From Topomyia yanbarensis (Eukaryota; Arthropoda; Insecta; Diptera; Culicidae): a stretch of DNA of 64,000 nt. This document shows, in pieces, positions 33,047-44,157 of this stretch (position 1 is its first letter; each line of letters opens with the position of its first letter). The stretch is from NCBI RefSeq assembly GCF_030247195.1, contig NC_080671.1, positions 100,861,845 through 100,925,844 on the forward strand, read 5' to 3'. The notes beneath the pieces are model-generated. The model was given only the letters and a program-made list of their open reading frames with translations. It did not search any database and had not been told where the DNA came from. Position numbers and translations under genes: made by a program.

Positions 33047-35343
33047 GATTCGAGTGTGTATCTTCGTCGCGAGCGGTTGACTCTTGTAGAGCTCCCTTCG
33101 AGTCGGTTAATTTTCATTATTTTCGGCGCAGTGTACTGCCTCCCGGTTATAGAAAGTGTCAATAAGGGTGCAATTTTACGATTATATAAAGTTAAGTGGC
33201 TTATAAAAGCATTTTCGGCATATTTTTGAGTGACGCGAGTGGTGACAGTTTGTGAAAATCAAAATCCGGCAAATGAAAAAATATCTTTTCCTCGCATTAC
33301 GGGCCGTCGATTCCCGATGCAAGGACAATAAAAGTGCACAGAAAACATCTAGAAACACAGTGTATATTCTAAAGATAGTGAAAAATGGTTTTTCAGAGAA
33401 AAAAATTCAATCCGAAAAGTGAAAAAAGATACGGCAATAAGAAAAATTAGCATATTCAAATAATTGGCGTTTCACCAGCGACTAGCGACTACCAGGTGTC
33501 GCCCCAAAATTCTTCGCCCGAAAAATAGGTGGCAAACCAGCCACTCCAGCTCAGCTAATTTCGTCCGCGTCCCTTGTCACCTATGTTTTATTGGGTGTTT
33601 TATAGGCGGTGCTATCTTTGGAAATGAGCCGCCTTGGATATTCAACTGTTTTTTTTACTTTCTTATTTTATTGCGTATGAGGAGAGGTTTTGATTCTTTA
33701 ATATTCGGGAACACGTATCTGCCGGTCGGCAAACTTTTCTTTGGACTGAGCAAACTAATTTCTATGTTTCTTTAGGGCTTGTTTTACCAACGGGGGAACT
33801 GATCCAAAGAGCATTCAATGTGCTTAGGGAAAACACATGGTCTTATTTGAGTAGAATGATGACTTCAATCATGTATAAGGTTTGAGAATTGACAATTCGC
33901 GAGAGGAATCGGGGACCGATAAGCAATTACCTTCAGTTATGTCAGCACGAAGAATAAGTGTTTTGCTGTCATGTTCGTTCAGCTTTCAATTCTATCTCAT
34001 GCCTCCACGCGAGTCTAAGTTTATTAATGTCATTTGGTCCTTAGACCGGCGACGACTGGGTGCTATCAGCCTTCTGCCAATAGTAGCAGAATGAGAGGGT
34101 GCGAACAGATCTAGCGGAGAAAACAATACCGTCCAAATGAATAGTTGTTGGGAAATCAGCTCCAATAAGACTTTAATTTGACTAGTAACGATGATCGCGC
34201 GTCAATACGTACTGAAAATTCGCCGCGTCTGTTTTAATGAATCTAATTTCAAGTTCCGTTATTGGTGGAAAGCCCGTGCATCGTTAACGAGCCTCTGTAT
34301 TTCCCTTTAATGTTCGATATAATCGTTCGTATACGTGTATTTCGCAAACAATCCGATATTAGAAATAGGAAATACTTTCGTTGATTTATAACATCTCGAG
34401 CTATCATAACTCTTTGTGTGTATAACGTGTTATCAGTCTGTAGTTTGCAACCCAAAAAATATATTGTGGGGAAGGTATAGCGAAATTAGTCTAAATAATG
34501 TCGCACTATTTATGATCCGGCCTATTATGCAGATAAGATTAGCTTTTCTAGGCAAAACTCCCACGATCGGCTGTGTGGAGTTGAAATTGCTTTTGTTTAG
34601 AAAACATAGGATACTCTCGGTAGCCGGCTACCCAGTGTTTAAAAAGAACCAAAAACTAAACAAGATCGTCTTTTTCGAGCGATCGTGTTCTCGAAAACTT
34701 ACTAAACTACTACCTAATGAACTATGTACAGGTCGCATCGCTTGCATGGAGCGAATCACCAACTTCGCGACACCTATGGAAGAGTGTGATGAACCTTCTG
34801 TATAAGATTCCTCATTTTATTCAAACGATCACCGGGTAAAATCAGCACCGACACGATAGAAACCACGAAAAAATTCGTCGCGTGATTGAATATTATTAAG
34901 AAATATAAGCAGTGCTCCTTATAGCCGGCTTTCCGGAGTTCAAGTTGCTTATTTTGCTAATCGTATTAATACAACAAATGATAAATTTCCCACATTCTCG
35001 GCAGCCGGCTGCCCAGAGCAATTATTACATGATAACGCCACTGGCACACTTACTAACAACTCTCCCATTCCCGTGATACATGTGGAGATGCAGAGGATTC
35101 CTCGGTCTCTAGTAGCAACATGTATCGGACTAACATTCCTTCCTTTCCCAGAAGATCTGCATTCGGACGTGGCCGGCGTCGATATTGATCAACATGCAGG
35201 AATCAAAATAGATTGTACAATGTGGCTCATCATGTTATTCCCAAGCATGTTGTTCCAATGAAAATTTTGCAACCTAATTTGGTTCTGGTCAATAACGGAG
35301 TAGCAACTACGGGCGATCTCTTATGCTTATGCTTATGCTTATG
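33047..35343 (+). mobile_element. 2.3 kb non-autonomous retroposed unit, (TTATGC)n tail
   Basis: A 23 bp exact direct repeat, with core AGGACAATAACACATCC, flanks the unit at 33,024-33,046 and 35,344-35,366. The unit ends in about four TTATGC repeats directly before the right copy. A long target duplication plus a short-repeat tail is the signature of target-primed reverse transcription, as in I/LOA-type non-LTR elements. There is no RT or endonuclease motif on either strand. The inside contains a diverged duplicated segment around 34,567-35,020 (AGCCGGCTACCCAG and AGCCGGCTGCCCAG). I infer an internally deleted or gene-less non-LTR derivative. Confidence 0.7.
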
Positions 35344-35366
35344 CTTTTAGGACAATAACACATCCA

Positions 35367-38180
35367 AACCCATGCGACTTGCACGACCCTATAGGTTGCC
35401 TTATCAGATCTACCATAGTTTGCAGATGAAACTTGGGATGGCAGGTTGCTAGCGGATTGACAAAGTACCAGATCATGCTGTGTGGGGTGCTGTCCCGGTT
35501 AACAATGAGGCGGACGAGATATTTGCAGATACGTCATTTAGTAGGACAACTGTCAGTTTGCTGGTTGAGTTTAATTTGGTTTTTTTAAATTTAAAAATCA
35601 TAAAAGAATAATTAAGGTTTAAGAATGATATGAGTGTACTCGTAAGGACATCCGCTACCAATACATAGGAAAAACTGGCACAATTTTTCCAAATTAAAGA
35701 TCCCTATTTAAACAACTTTTCCTTCGCAATTTTTTTTATCTCCGACGAATCAAAAACCGATTTTTAATCATCTTACTGAAGCTCATTCCTGATTAGTTGG
35801 CTCTAATTTCGTGCACCGAGCTGCAAATGTTGAACAGTTTTTGTTCGAAGCTTCTCATCTTTGACAATGGAAGAAAGCTGATTTTATTTGATGGTCAGTC
35901 CATTTGGATTCGAACGGAAACTGAACCAAGTACAAAACCGTATCGTATTAAAAGCCTACTTCGCTTTGGTTATGCCTCTAACATCACCCACCTATCTTTT
36001 TATTTGATGAAGAAGACTACAGGCCAAAAATAATCTATGTATAGATGGCTTTTTAATGAAGATTGGGGCTGTTTACTCATATTCAGAAGACCTTACAATA
36101 GCATCGAATACCCATATTCGCTAGACAGCACTTTGATAATACATAATGGTCATTCATTCGAGCTAAATATAAATTAGACAGGTTTCAACTTACCTTTATT
36201 ACATCATTTGGGATGAATACTGAAAAGAGAAATAAAATTAAATAATTACTTAGAAGTGAGTATCAATAAATATCCAACGGTGAATAGGTCGATTGAGTAT
36301 ATATGATTTTAACAAAGAGAATAAATGGTGCGAAAAGAAAACTTATATGCTGAACTCAACCCTTTTGTACCCCAGCCAATGGCGCTAACTAATTACGTCA
36401 TCCTGAACACGTGACAACGTCACAAAAAATTGCTTTGCTATTGGACTATACGTCCTACCTGGAAGTGTTGATTCTTTTCGCTAAATTTTGTTTCACTTAT
36501 TTTTATTATCTGTTGGACATTACTACAAAAAAATGTCACACGAATCTTCAGCGATTTTTTTTTTCAATTTTTCATCAGTCGAGAGTTTCAGAAAACCAAG
36601 ATGCTGAAAGCTCAGCATTCGAATATGTGTTATCAAAATTGACAGCGCAGTAAGCTGAACACAATGAGGTATACATATAGGTGTGGCAGAACACACGGTT
36701 TGCTACACGTATATGGCACCCCTATCCCATTTGTACTGAACTGACATAAGTCAACATCTCAGCGGGCACACAAATTATGGACCCCACTGACAGTTCAAAT
36801 TGTTCTGCTCGTTTTGTTCGAAGCTCGATTTTCACTAGTCAGATACCGTACGGCATGACTCAATTTTTAGACATTTGTTAAAAAGCGAAAATATTGCACA
36901 GCTAATTGAAGAAAATTTAATGTGTTGTTTTAGACATGTCGGTGAATAAAAAAAACTTTACACCATGGTGCACCAACAAATTAAACGTACTCGTACTAGC
37001 ACAAAATTGTGTCGAATGAAATCGATTCTGTTTATTGTGAATCGACCCTAACGCGCGGTTTAAGTTTTGAAATCATGGCGGCGTAGCAGACGCCTGGTTT
37101 GCTAGTGTTGGCAACCAAAAATTTGTAAACAATCCAGAAGCACAACGGATCGACGTCATAGCGTTCACACGATTCAATGGGAGCTGAACGACCGGTATGA
37201 CGAAAGCAAGTCGATTTATTCTGTGATCACTCACACCACTCATGTAAGATTCATCTTACGAATACCAAAATGCCATCTTCGCCAGACCTGTATATACGAC
37301 ATTGAGCTGAACAGTGCACTATTAATTTCTTCTTCTCCATGTTTATTCTGTTCACAGATGACAGGTTAGGCAACTACCTCTAGGAAAGCGCTAGTGATGG
37401 TGACTATCTGCCCTAAAGTAAAAATTGGCACGTGCGTCGTCGTTATTTTTTCACCATCTACGTCATCAGGTACTGATTATGCTCAACAACATTAGACAAG
37501 CAGTATTAAAGTAAAGCTTCATGACCTGGCACCGCGCACTAATCCCGCCACTATCAAACAACTCAGGTCAAAATACGGAGAAGTGGATACCATTAAGGAA
37601 GATGTGTACAGGGAGCTAAAACTAAAGAAAATGCTATTGTTCGTAACCCAGCTAGCTATAAGCTTTATCAGTAGGTTTTTTTGGATCTTCAGCAGTGAAG
37701 AATCCGGTCTGTTTGTTGTTTTGTATTTTGATTGTTTATGTTGTCATTTTCTTGGAAAGTAATTAAACGGCATGGCAAGGCAAAAATTCCCGAATAACAT
37801 GGGGAACATGCCAATCAAGCCAAAATATACTGATTCGTGATTCCTGACAACACTCAGGGCAGGCAATTGTAATCTAATAGTTACCCTTAAATGAGCAATA
37901 CTACTATCAATACTTAAGATAATTGATAGTGGGATGTAAAAAACCAATGGATAAAACATCCAACCGAAGCGAAGGTTTTATTATTGGGTTTTCTGAAGTT
38001 GTGACCAGTAATCCGGACGATAATTTACCCAACAAAATAATGCTGTAACCAAACTCCCGCGAAACACTACACATTGGAATTTGATCATCATAATATAGCG
38101 CATCCTACAAGTATTTAGCCTTATTGTGCATTACAACCCAGGGACAACTTGACAGATAGTGCTTGTTTCATATATGTACC
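35367..38180. other. 2.8 kb non-coding stretch, no gene recognised
   Basis: Short frames only (up to 80 codons), none with recognisable motifs. TAAAGATCCCTATT at about 35,696 is the inverse of AATAGGGATCTTTA at about 32,893, possibly the ends of an old MITE around the retroposed unit. The remainder is AT-rich with no tandem structure. Confidence 0.4.
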
Positions 38181-38442
38181 ACCGATTTGATGGCGGCGCT
38201 AGTATTACTTGTCTGTACCTAAGAGCTTAGCTCTGTACGAACACCACGAACAACGAAACGAAAAAGTTTCAAGAGAAAAGCGTGTTTCGATACGTGTGTT
38301 ATGAATGCCGTCAAAGCGGCTAGAACAACATTTATGCTGATTTCGTTTTTAAATCAGAGTTGCTCTAGGTTCGCTTGGAGCTGTTAACCGTTAGGCCACA
38401 TTTCTCAGCCTTTTGTTCGCATAGTGAGGATTGAACAATAGC

Positions 38443-38498
38443 CAGCTATATAAGCTGGACTTGTGCGTCGTACAGCTATATAAGCTGGACTTGTGCGT
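38443..38498 (+). promoter_or_regulatory. 26 bp direct duplication with TATATAAG, Jockey 5' region
   Basis: CAGCTATATAAGCTGGACTT plus six more bases occurs twice, 30 bases apart (38,443-38,468 and 38,473-38,498), about 90-140 bases upstream of the ORF1 ATG. Each unit holds a TATA-like TATATAAG. Its role as a promoter is inference; non-LTR elements commonly use internal TATA-less promoters. Confidence 0.4.
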
Positions 38499-38586
38499 TT
38501 ACAGGTAAGTAAAATCTACCTCTTTTGACACATTTACGGTTTATTCCCGTCTGCGCGGGTGCTAACCCCGTGCGTCGACGGTGTCG

Positions 38587-39913
38587 ATGGCTCCCTCCCC
38601 GGACAGCCAAATGGAGGTCGAATCGACTCCCAAGGCTCTCCCCCGACCCAAACAATATCCAGAGCACTCAACCGGTCCCTTTGTGGTCTTCCTTCGGCCC
38701 AAAACAAAATCGCTGAATCTATTACAGATTTCAAAAGACCTGACGGAACTGTTCTCGGCTGTGACCGAAATAAGAAAGATCCGCTCAGACAGGGTCAGGG
38801 TCGTGTTGGCTAACTCAAAGCAGGCAAACGATATTGCTTGCTGCGAGCACTTTACGAAGGACTATCACGTGTATATTCCAGCTGTAAAAGTACAGTCTGA
38901 AGGCGTTGTCACCGATGAGAGTTTGACATGCGAGGATCTGCTGGAGTACGGGGTTGGCCGTTTTAGAGACCGCTTACTTCAGCCAGTGAAAATACTTAAG
39001 TACAAGCGTTTGCACTCAGTAGTAGTTGCGGGGGATGGTTCAAAAACGAACCCCCAATCAAACTCTTATCGGGTGACCTTCGCTGGAACCGCTTTGCCAA
39101 ATTACGTCCTCTTGCACAAGGTTCGTCTGCCTGTGCGTCTGTTTGTACCGCGGGTCATGAATTGCACAAAGTGTAAACAATTGGGTCACACAGCCACCCA
39201 TTGTAGCAATAAGCCCCGCTGTGGAAAATGCGGGGAGAATTATCTAGATGATTCGTGCAGTAAGCAAGCCGAAAAGTGTCCTTATTGTGCGGAGAGTCTG
39301 CATGATATCTCGGCATGTCCCGCGTACAAACTACGCGGGGATAAACTGAAACGTTCCCTTGTGGGACGATCCAAACATTCTTTCGCAGAAATGCAAAAAA
39401 AAGCTACGCCATCAACCTCAACAAACATCTACGCTCACTAACGAGGGCGAAGCTGATGACCCACAAGAGGGAACATCTACTAGGGTGCCTAGAAGTTATA
39501 GGAAGAGGAGGAATATTTCCTCTCCTAAAGTTCCTTGTAAAGGCCAGAAGGTGTCACTAGACGTGGCTCCGAAAGTGACATCTCTTGGAAGTGTTGCAAC
39601 CAAACCGAAGCAAGTAGCTCCTGGTCTCGGAGGATTAAAGTCAGAGAAGGAGTTCCCAGCACATTCCGGAACATCAAAAATCCCAAGTGCTCCTCTGTTT
39701 CAGTTCGAGAATAATCGCGGCACTGGAATTATCAAACTCTCGGACATTGTGGACTGGATAATAAAAACTTTCAATATAACTGATCCTATTAAAAGTCTGT
39801 TGTTAGCTCTTCTACCTACAGTAAGAACCCTTACCCTCTCCCATCCACCAAATTGCTCCCCGAAGCATTTAGCTCTTTCTGTCTCTTCTAGTTCGAACTA
39901 TTATATTATATAA
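38587..39913 (+). pseudogene. Jockey-clade gag-like ORF1 with one frameshift
   Basis: Nucleocapsid-like protein that binds element RNA. The ATG at 38,587 precedes MAPSPDSQMEVES. The N-terminal half (FVVFLRPKTKSLNLLQISKD, then VRVVLANSKQANDI) is typical of Jockey-clade ORF1. Cys/His knuckles occupy residues ~193-245: CTKCKQLGHTATHC and CPYCAESLHDISAC are CX2CX4HX4C. The middle one, CGKCGENYLDDSC, has Tyr where a His is expected. The first frame stops at 39,441; the tail (LTNEGEADDPQEGTST ... IIKLSDIVDWIIKTFNITDP) continues in another frame to 39,913, so a small indel near 39,436 breaks it. No ORF2 follows. Confidence 0.85.
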
Positions 39914-40201
39914 TCTCATTGAAAATGCCCAACTCTACTACCACAAAAAAAAATAACTCTAATTAATCTCCCCGAATCTTCACAGAATTAAATCACGCCC
40001 TCTAGTTATTCCTAGTTTTAAGATAGTTATAAAAATTGTCCCCCCTAGTTAAAAATTATTTGCTTCAATAATCTCCCTGCTAAAAATGTCAAACCATATT
40101 GCCATAAAAACTAAATGACCCCCTAATCTTCCGAAAATTATATTACCCCCTTGTGTATATGTATAGCTATAAATTCTCCTTAGTTTATTTTTTTTTTAAA
40201 T

Positions 40202-40987
40202 CAACGCATTCGACGACTTCAGGAGAAAGCTGCTGATAAGGCAAGGCGCAACCGAAAACGTCGTAAGCAGTCAAGTCAACGTGACAACGATCGCGCTAAC
40301 AATCATCATCATAACGACAGTAGTAAGACGTCAGACAAATTACTACTTGCCACGGCGAAAAAACAATTTTCCGTTCCTCCCACAACCACCGAACATCCGA
40401 TTGCTGGTCTTGCAATACCAGCAGTAAAAACAAATTTCATAAACTTTAAAAAAGGTGACACTATCAACCCGTACCGTTCAGCTAACGAAAACATTCAACC
40501 CAAACAAATGAAAGTGACACCTACCAGCGGCGAAAATAGTTTAAACACATTGGCAACCACATCTCAACATTCGAACACAGACAGCCAATTTGAACTGGAC
40601 CCCTTGCACCCTCCAATCGTACGCCTCACGTCACAATCAACGAATGGCGACGGTCGCTTTTTAAAGGCCAGATTTCGCGAAACAAAAATAATGAACATTG
40701 TACGCCTATACCTGGCATATATGAAGGACCAACACCCATCTGTTTGCGTGGAAGGAATGACGCCGACCAGCATCAAAATGACGCTCGCATCCGAAGGACT
40801 ACCGACCAGTCCTGCCTATCTCCTGCGCATTTTCATCGAAGTCTATCAGGAATATGGGCTAAACCCAGACGAAGCAGCAGCAGAACTTGACTCTTATGGA
40901 AAATTTTTATCTAGCGAAAGAACCAGGCGCCTTCAACAACTCCGCGAAGCTACGTATAAATTTGGAACGTCGAATTTTCGGAAGTAA
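40202..40987 (+). CDS. CR1-type element 2: ORF1, C-terminal part
   Basis: A 261-codon frame open from the element's 5' truncation, without its own start (first ATG 40,508). It begins with a very basic segment (RRLQEKAADKARRNRKRRKQ), then a His/Asn/Ser-rich linker, then a compact C-terminal domain (about 40,655-40,985: MNIVRLYLAYMKDQHPSVCV ... LASEGLPTSPAYLLRIFIEV). No zinc knuckle or PHD finger is visible; the N-terminus where a PHD would lie is missing. I infer an RNA-binding ORF1 role from position. Its end overlaps the ORF2 frame by 28 bases. Confidence 0.6.
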   Translation, partial: QRIRRLQEKAADKARRNRKRRKQSSQRDNDRANNHHHNDSSKTSDKLLLATAKKQFSVPPTTTEHPIAGLAIPAVKTNFINFKKGDTINPYRSANENIQPKQMKVTPTSGENSLNTLATTSQHSNTDSQFELDPLHPPIVRLTSQSTNGDGRFLKARFRETKIMNIVRLYLAYMKDQHPSVCVEGMTPTSIKMTLASEGLPTSPAYLLRIFIEVYQEYGLNPDEAAAELDSYGKFLSSERTRRLQQLREATYKFGTSNFRK

Positions 40988-42400
40988 CGACGCCCTCTAT
41001 AGAGGAAGAAAATATAACTGTAAGTAATTTAAATATTCCAAAAACTTCTTCGCTTCCACAACAGAATTCGACTGAAATTGTGGTCTATTGCCAAAATTTT
41101 AATCGTATGAAAAGCCCCGCCAAAATGAAAGAAATCCAACAAAAACTAATTTCATCTTCTTTTAATATAATTCTTGGAACAGAAAGTAGCTGGGATGAAA
41201 GCGTAAGAAGCGAAGAAATTTTTGGAAATCAATTTAATGTATTTCGGCATGACCGTAATTTGTCTCTTTGTAATAAAAAGTCTGGAGGAGGAGTCATTAT
41301 AGCCATAAACGCAGACTTTCCTTCAGAAGAAATAGAAACCATTAAACATATAGAATTTGAACATATATGGGCAAAAGCAGTATTATCAGGAGAAGTGCAC
41401 ATATTCTCCTCTGTGTACTTTCCACCTGAAAATGCTCACAAAAAATCATTTGAACTATTTTTTCAAACTGTAGAATCTATCATGTCAAACATGGAACCTG
41501 AAGTGAAACTGCATATTTATGGCGACTTTAATCAACGTAACACCAACTTCATCGTAGACATTGAAAACGAATCTATCTTACTCCCTGTCGTAGGCGAAAA
41601 TGAAACACTTCAATACTTCTTTGACAAAATATCTAAATTTGGCCTGCACCAAATCAACCATGTAAAAAATAAACAAAATTCATATTTAGACCTCTTATTC
41701 ACGAACTGCACTGAAGACTTTTGTGTTAATGCATCTTTAACTCCATTATGGAAAAATGAAGTATTTCACACAGCAATCGAATATTCAATTTTTATTCATC
41801 AAAACTCTTCCCCGAACGACTTGGAGTATGAGGAAGTGCCGGAATACCATAAAACTGACTTCGAAGAAGTCAAACGTAGACTATGTAGAATGAATTGGCA
41901 AACTGTATTGAGTATAGAAGGAAATGTCAACGAAGCAGTGACTAAATTAATTGTAACGAATTTAATCTCTGGAACAGTACCAGAAAAAAGAAGAAGAAGA
42001 ACTCATGGCGGCCAGCAGCCTGTATGGTTCAACCAACATCTGAAAAATTTAAAAAATAGAAAGCAAAAGGCACATAAAATTTACAAGAAAGAACATAGCA
42101 TTACAAATCGGCAAAACTATCTGGATATTTGCTCCCAACTCGACATAGCCATTAACACTGCACATGAAGAATATAATCGTAAAATCGAAACTGAAATCAA
42201 GACCTATCCAAAGAATTTCTTCAATTACGTGAAAACGAAATTGAAAAGTACCAACTTTCCATCCCAAATGCATTTTGACGGACATGTAGGAAATAACAAT
42301 ACTGAAATTTTCAATTTAATGGAATGGAAAATTCTTTCAAGAAGTCTATACTTCATATTCCGAAACAGACCGCGACCGCGACTACTTTTCATTTATACTT
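40960..42400 (+). pseudogene. CR1-type element 2: ORF2 endonuclease part, frameshifted
   Basis: APE-like endonuclease: VVYCQNFNRM (the Gln-Asn motif), IILGTESSWD (catalytic Glu), KSGGGVIIAI, VYFPPENAHK, HIYGDFNQRN (41,515-41,541), YLDLLFTNC and VFHTAIEY. The frame is open from 40,960; the first ATG (41,107) falls after the Gln-Asn motif, so the functional start must be upstream or non-AUG. Near 42,320-42,330 a small indel moves the frame; the continuation (FFQEVYTSYSETDRDRDYFS) reads in the phase used by the RT part. The original frame stops at 42,402. Confidence 0.85.
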
Positions 42401-43663
42401 GAATTTTCAAATAACATTGCCGTCCACGAACTATCTGAACACGAAATTACCACTGCACTAAAAAACTTGGACGCATCAAAAGGACCTGGACCGGACGGAA
42501 TAGCACCAATATTTTTAAAAAATCTAGCAGAAGAATTCACTCTACCACTACTACATATTTTCAACATGTCACTGAAAAATGGAACATTCCCAGAAATATG
42601 GAAATCATCCTTTTTAGTGCCAATTTTTAAATCAGGCGCTAAATCGGACATCCGAAACCATCGTGGGATTGCCATTATATCATGCATTCCAAAATTATTC
42701 GAAAAACTAGTAAATGACAAAATATTTCAGCAAATCAAAAATCAAATAACAAGCAAGCAGCATGGCTTTTATAAAGGCCGCTCAACAACATCAAACCTTT
42801 TAGAATTTGTAACATTTACTGTAAATGCAATGGACAATGGCAACCATGTGGAAACACACAACACAGACTTTAGTAAAGCATTCGACCGTATTGACATACC
42901 TTTATTACTCTTCAAACTGCAAAAATATGGCAAAGAAAATAAACTATCGAAATGGCTCGAATCATATTTAACGAAACGTCAACAAACAGTTCGCTTTCAG
43001 AATATACTCTCGGAACAAATTTCTGTCACCTCTGGCGTACCCCAGGGTTTCCACTTAGGCCCTCTTCTTTTTATTTTGTACGTTAATGACATTACCTTTA
43101 TACTCAAACATCTTAAAGTGCTTATATATGCAGATGACATGAAACTTTTCATGGAAATAAGAAATGTCAAAGACACTGAAATATTCCAAAACGAAATAAA
43201 TATATTCCACACGTGGTGTAGCAAAAGTCTACTCCAACTTAATGTAAAGAAATGCAACTCAATAACCTTCAGCAGAAAAATTTCAAATGTTCCCATAGAC
43301 ATACACTTAGGCAACCAACTTATAGAAAAATGCAAAATTGTACGAGATTTAGGCGTAATCTTAGACTCCAAGCTCACATTTGTTGAACATTATAATACAA
43401 TAATAAATAAAGCAAATAGTATGCTGGGCTTTATTAAACGTTTCACCTACAATTTTGAAGACCCTTACACAATAAAATCATTATACAATACATATGTCAG
43501 GCCAATTTTGGAATATTGCAGCATAGTATGGAACCCATATACTGTCCTGTACGAAGAACGCATCGAATCAGTCCAAAAACAATTTATTCTGTACGCGCTT
43601 CGTAAACTAAACTGGACGACATTTCCTCTTCCATCGTACAAAAGCACGTTGCATGCTCATTAA
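42330..43663 (+). pseudogene. CR1-type element 2: ORF2 reverse transcriptase part
   Basis: The RT domain includes ASKGPGPDGIAPIFLKN, VPIFKSGAKSDIRNHRGIAI, KQHGFYKGRSTTSN, HNTDFSKAFDRIDI (catalytic Asp), SGVPQGFHLGPLLFILYVND, LIYADDMKLF (catalytic YADD, 43,127-43,138) and VRDLGVILDSKLTF. It ends RIESVQKQFILYALRKLNWT, then an indel near 43,650 makes it read Leu-His-Ala-His-stop. The remaining C-terminus lies in the next frame. Catalytic residues are intact, so only the two frameshifts disable it. Confidence 0.87.
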
Positions 43664-43955
43664 TATACAAACGCTCAAAGAACGCCGCGAATTTGCCATG
43701 CTTTACTTTATCAACGACATTATTTCTCAACGTGTACAATCCGCATCATTACTTTCGCAAATAAAATTTTATGTACCTAGCCGACAACTAAGAACTCGTA
43801 ATTTATTCCAAGAACAATTTTTTAGGACAAACTATGCTAAAAATAGCCCCATCAATAGAATTATGCGTCATTATAATGAAAATTGTGTAATAATTGACCT
43901 TTCCATGTCTAGAAAACAAATCAAATCTGAACTAAACCGTAGAAATAATGTATAG
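43653..43955 (+). pseudogene. CR1-type element 2: ORF2 C-terminus after frameshift
   Basis: About 100 codons: LINIQTLKERREFAMLYFIN, LLSQIKFYVPSRQLRTR and NYAKNSPINRIMRHYNENC. The same pattern (LLAQISLYAPT, NYAANSPILAMSRRFNEF) closes the ORF2 of the 19-29 kb element, which fixes this as the natural C-terminus. It ends in TAG at 43,955, followed by a short 3' UTR and the AAAT tail. Confidence 0.85.
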
Positions 43956-44157
43956 TATATAAGTAAATATTGTAAAACCATTCTATGAAGTCTGCATATG
44001 CTTGACGAAATAAATAAATAAAATGTGCAATATGTAATCCCCTAGTTTTAAGTAATTTGAAATGTAAAACAAACCAAGATTGGCACCTTTAAGCTAACGC
44101 AAATCTGCCTTATCAAATAAACAAATTGAATAAAAAAAATGGAACGGCGTCGCATAA

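Larger units (their letters stand above)
40197..44025 (+). mobile_element. CR1-type retrotransposon, 5'-truncated, in Jockey 3' UTR
   Basis: Contains the C-terminal part of an ORF1, a complete ORF2 with two frameshifts, and a 3' end in AAAT repeats (about 44,007-44,022). It begins inside ORF1 right after a T run, so it is 5'-truncated. It separates two halves of the Jockey 3' UTR and is therefore younger than that element. Codons are AT-rich, unlike the CR1 elements at 19-29 and 47-51 kb, indicating a different lineage. No clear target duplication. Confidence 0.8.
38400..44138 (+). mobile_element. Jockey-clade element with ORF1 only, interrupted
   Basis: Order: 5' region, gag-like ORF1, 3' UTR, AATAAA-like signal and poly(A) (44,131-44,138). 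The 3' UTR is split: about 39,914-40,197 and about 44,030-44,138, with a CR1-type element between. Both parts share C-rich AT sequence with CCCCTAGTT words. ORF2 (endonuclease/RT) is absent: only about 280 bases lie between ORF1 and the inserted element. This makes it a gag-only, presumably non-autonomous unit. The exact 5' end and target duplication were not found. Confidence 0.75.

Noticed and set aside
34416..34805. 129-codon frame as a gene
   Set aside because: No motif, biased composition, and it lies inside the retroposed unit with the 23 bp duplication.
32893..35709. AATAGGGATCTTTA and its inverse as ends of an outer MITE
   Set aside because: Only 14 bases pair, with no flanking duplication; could be chance in AT-rich DNA. 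Mentioned only as a possibility.
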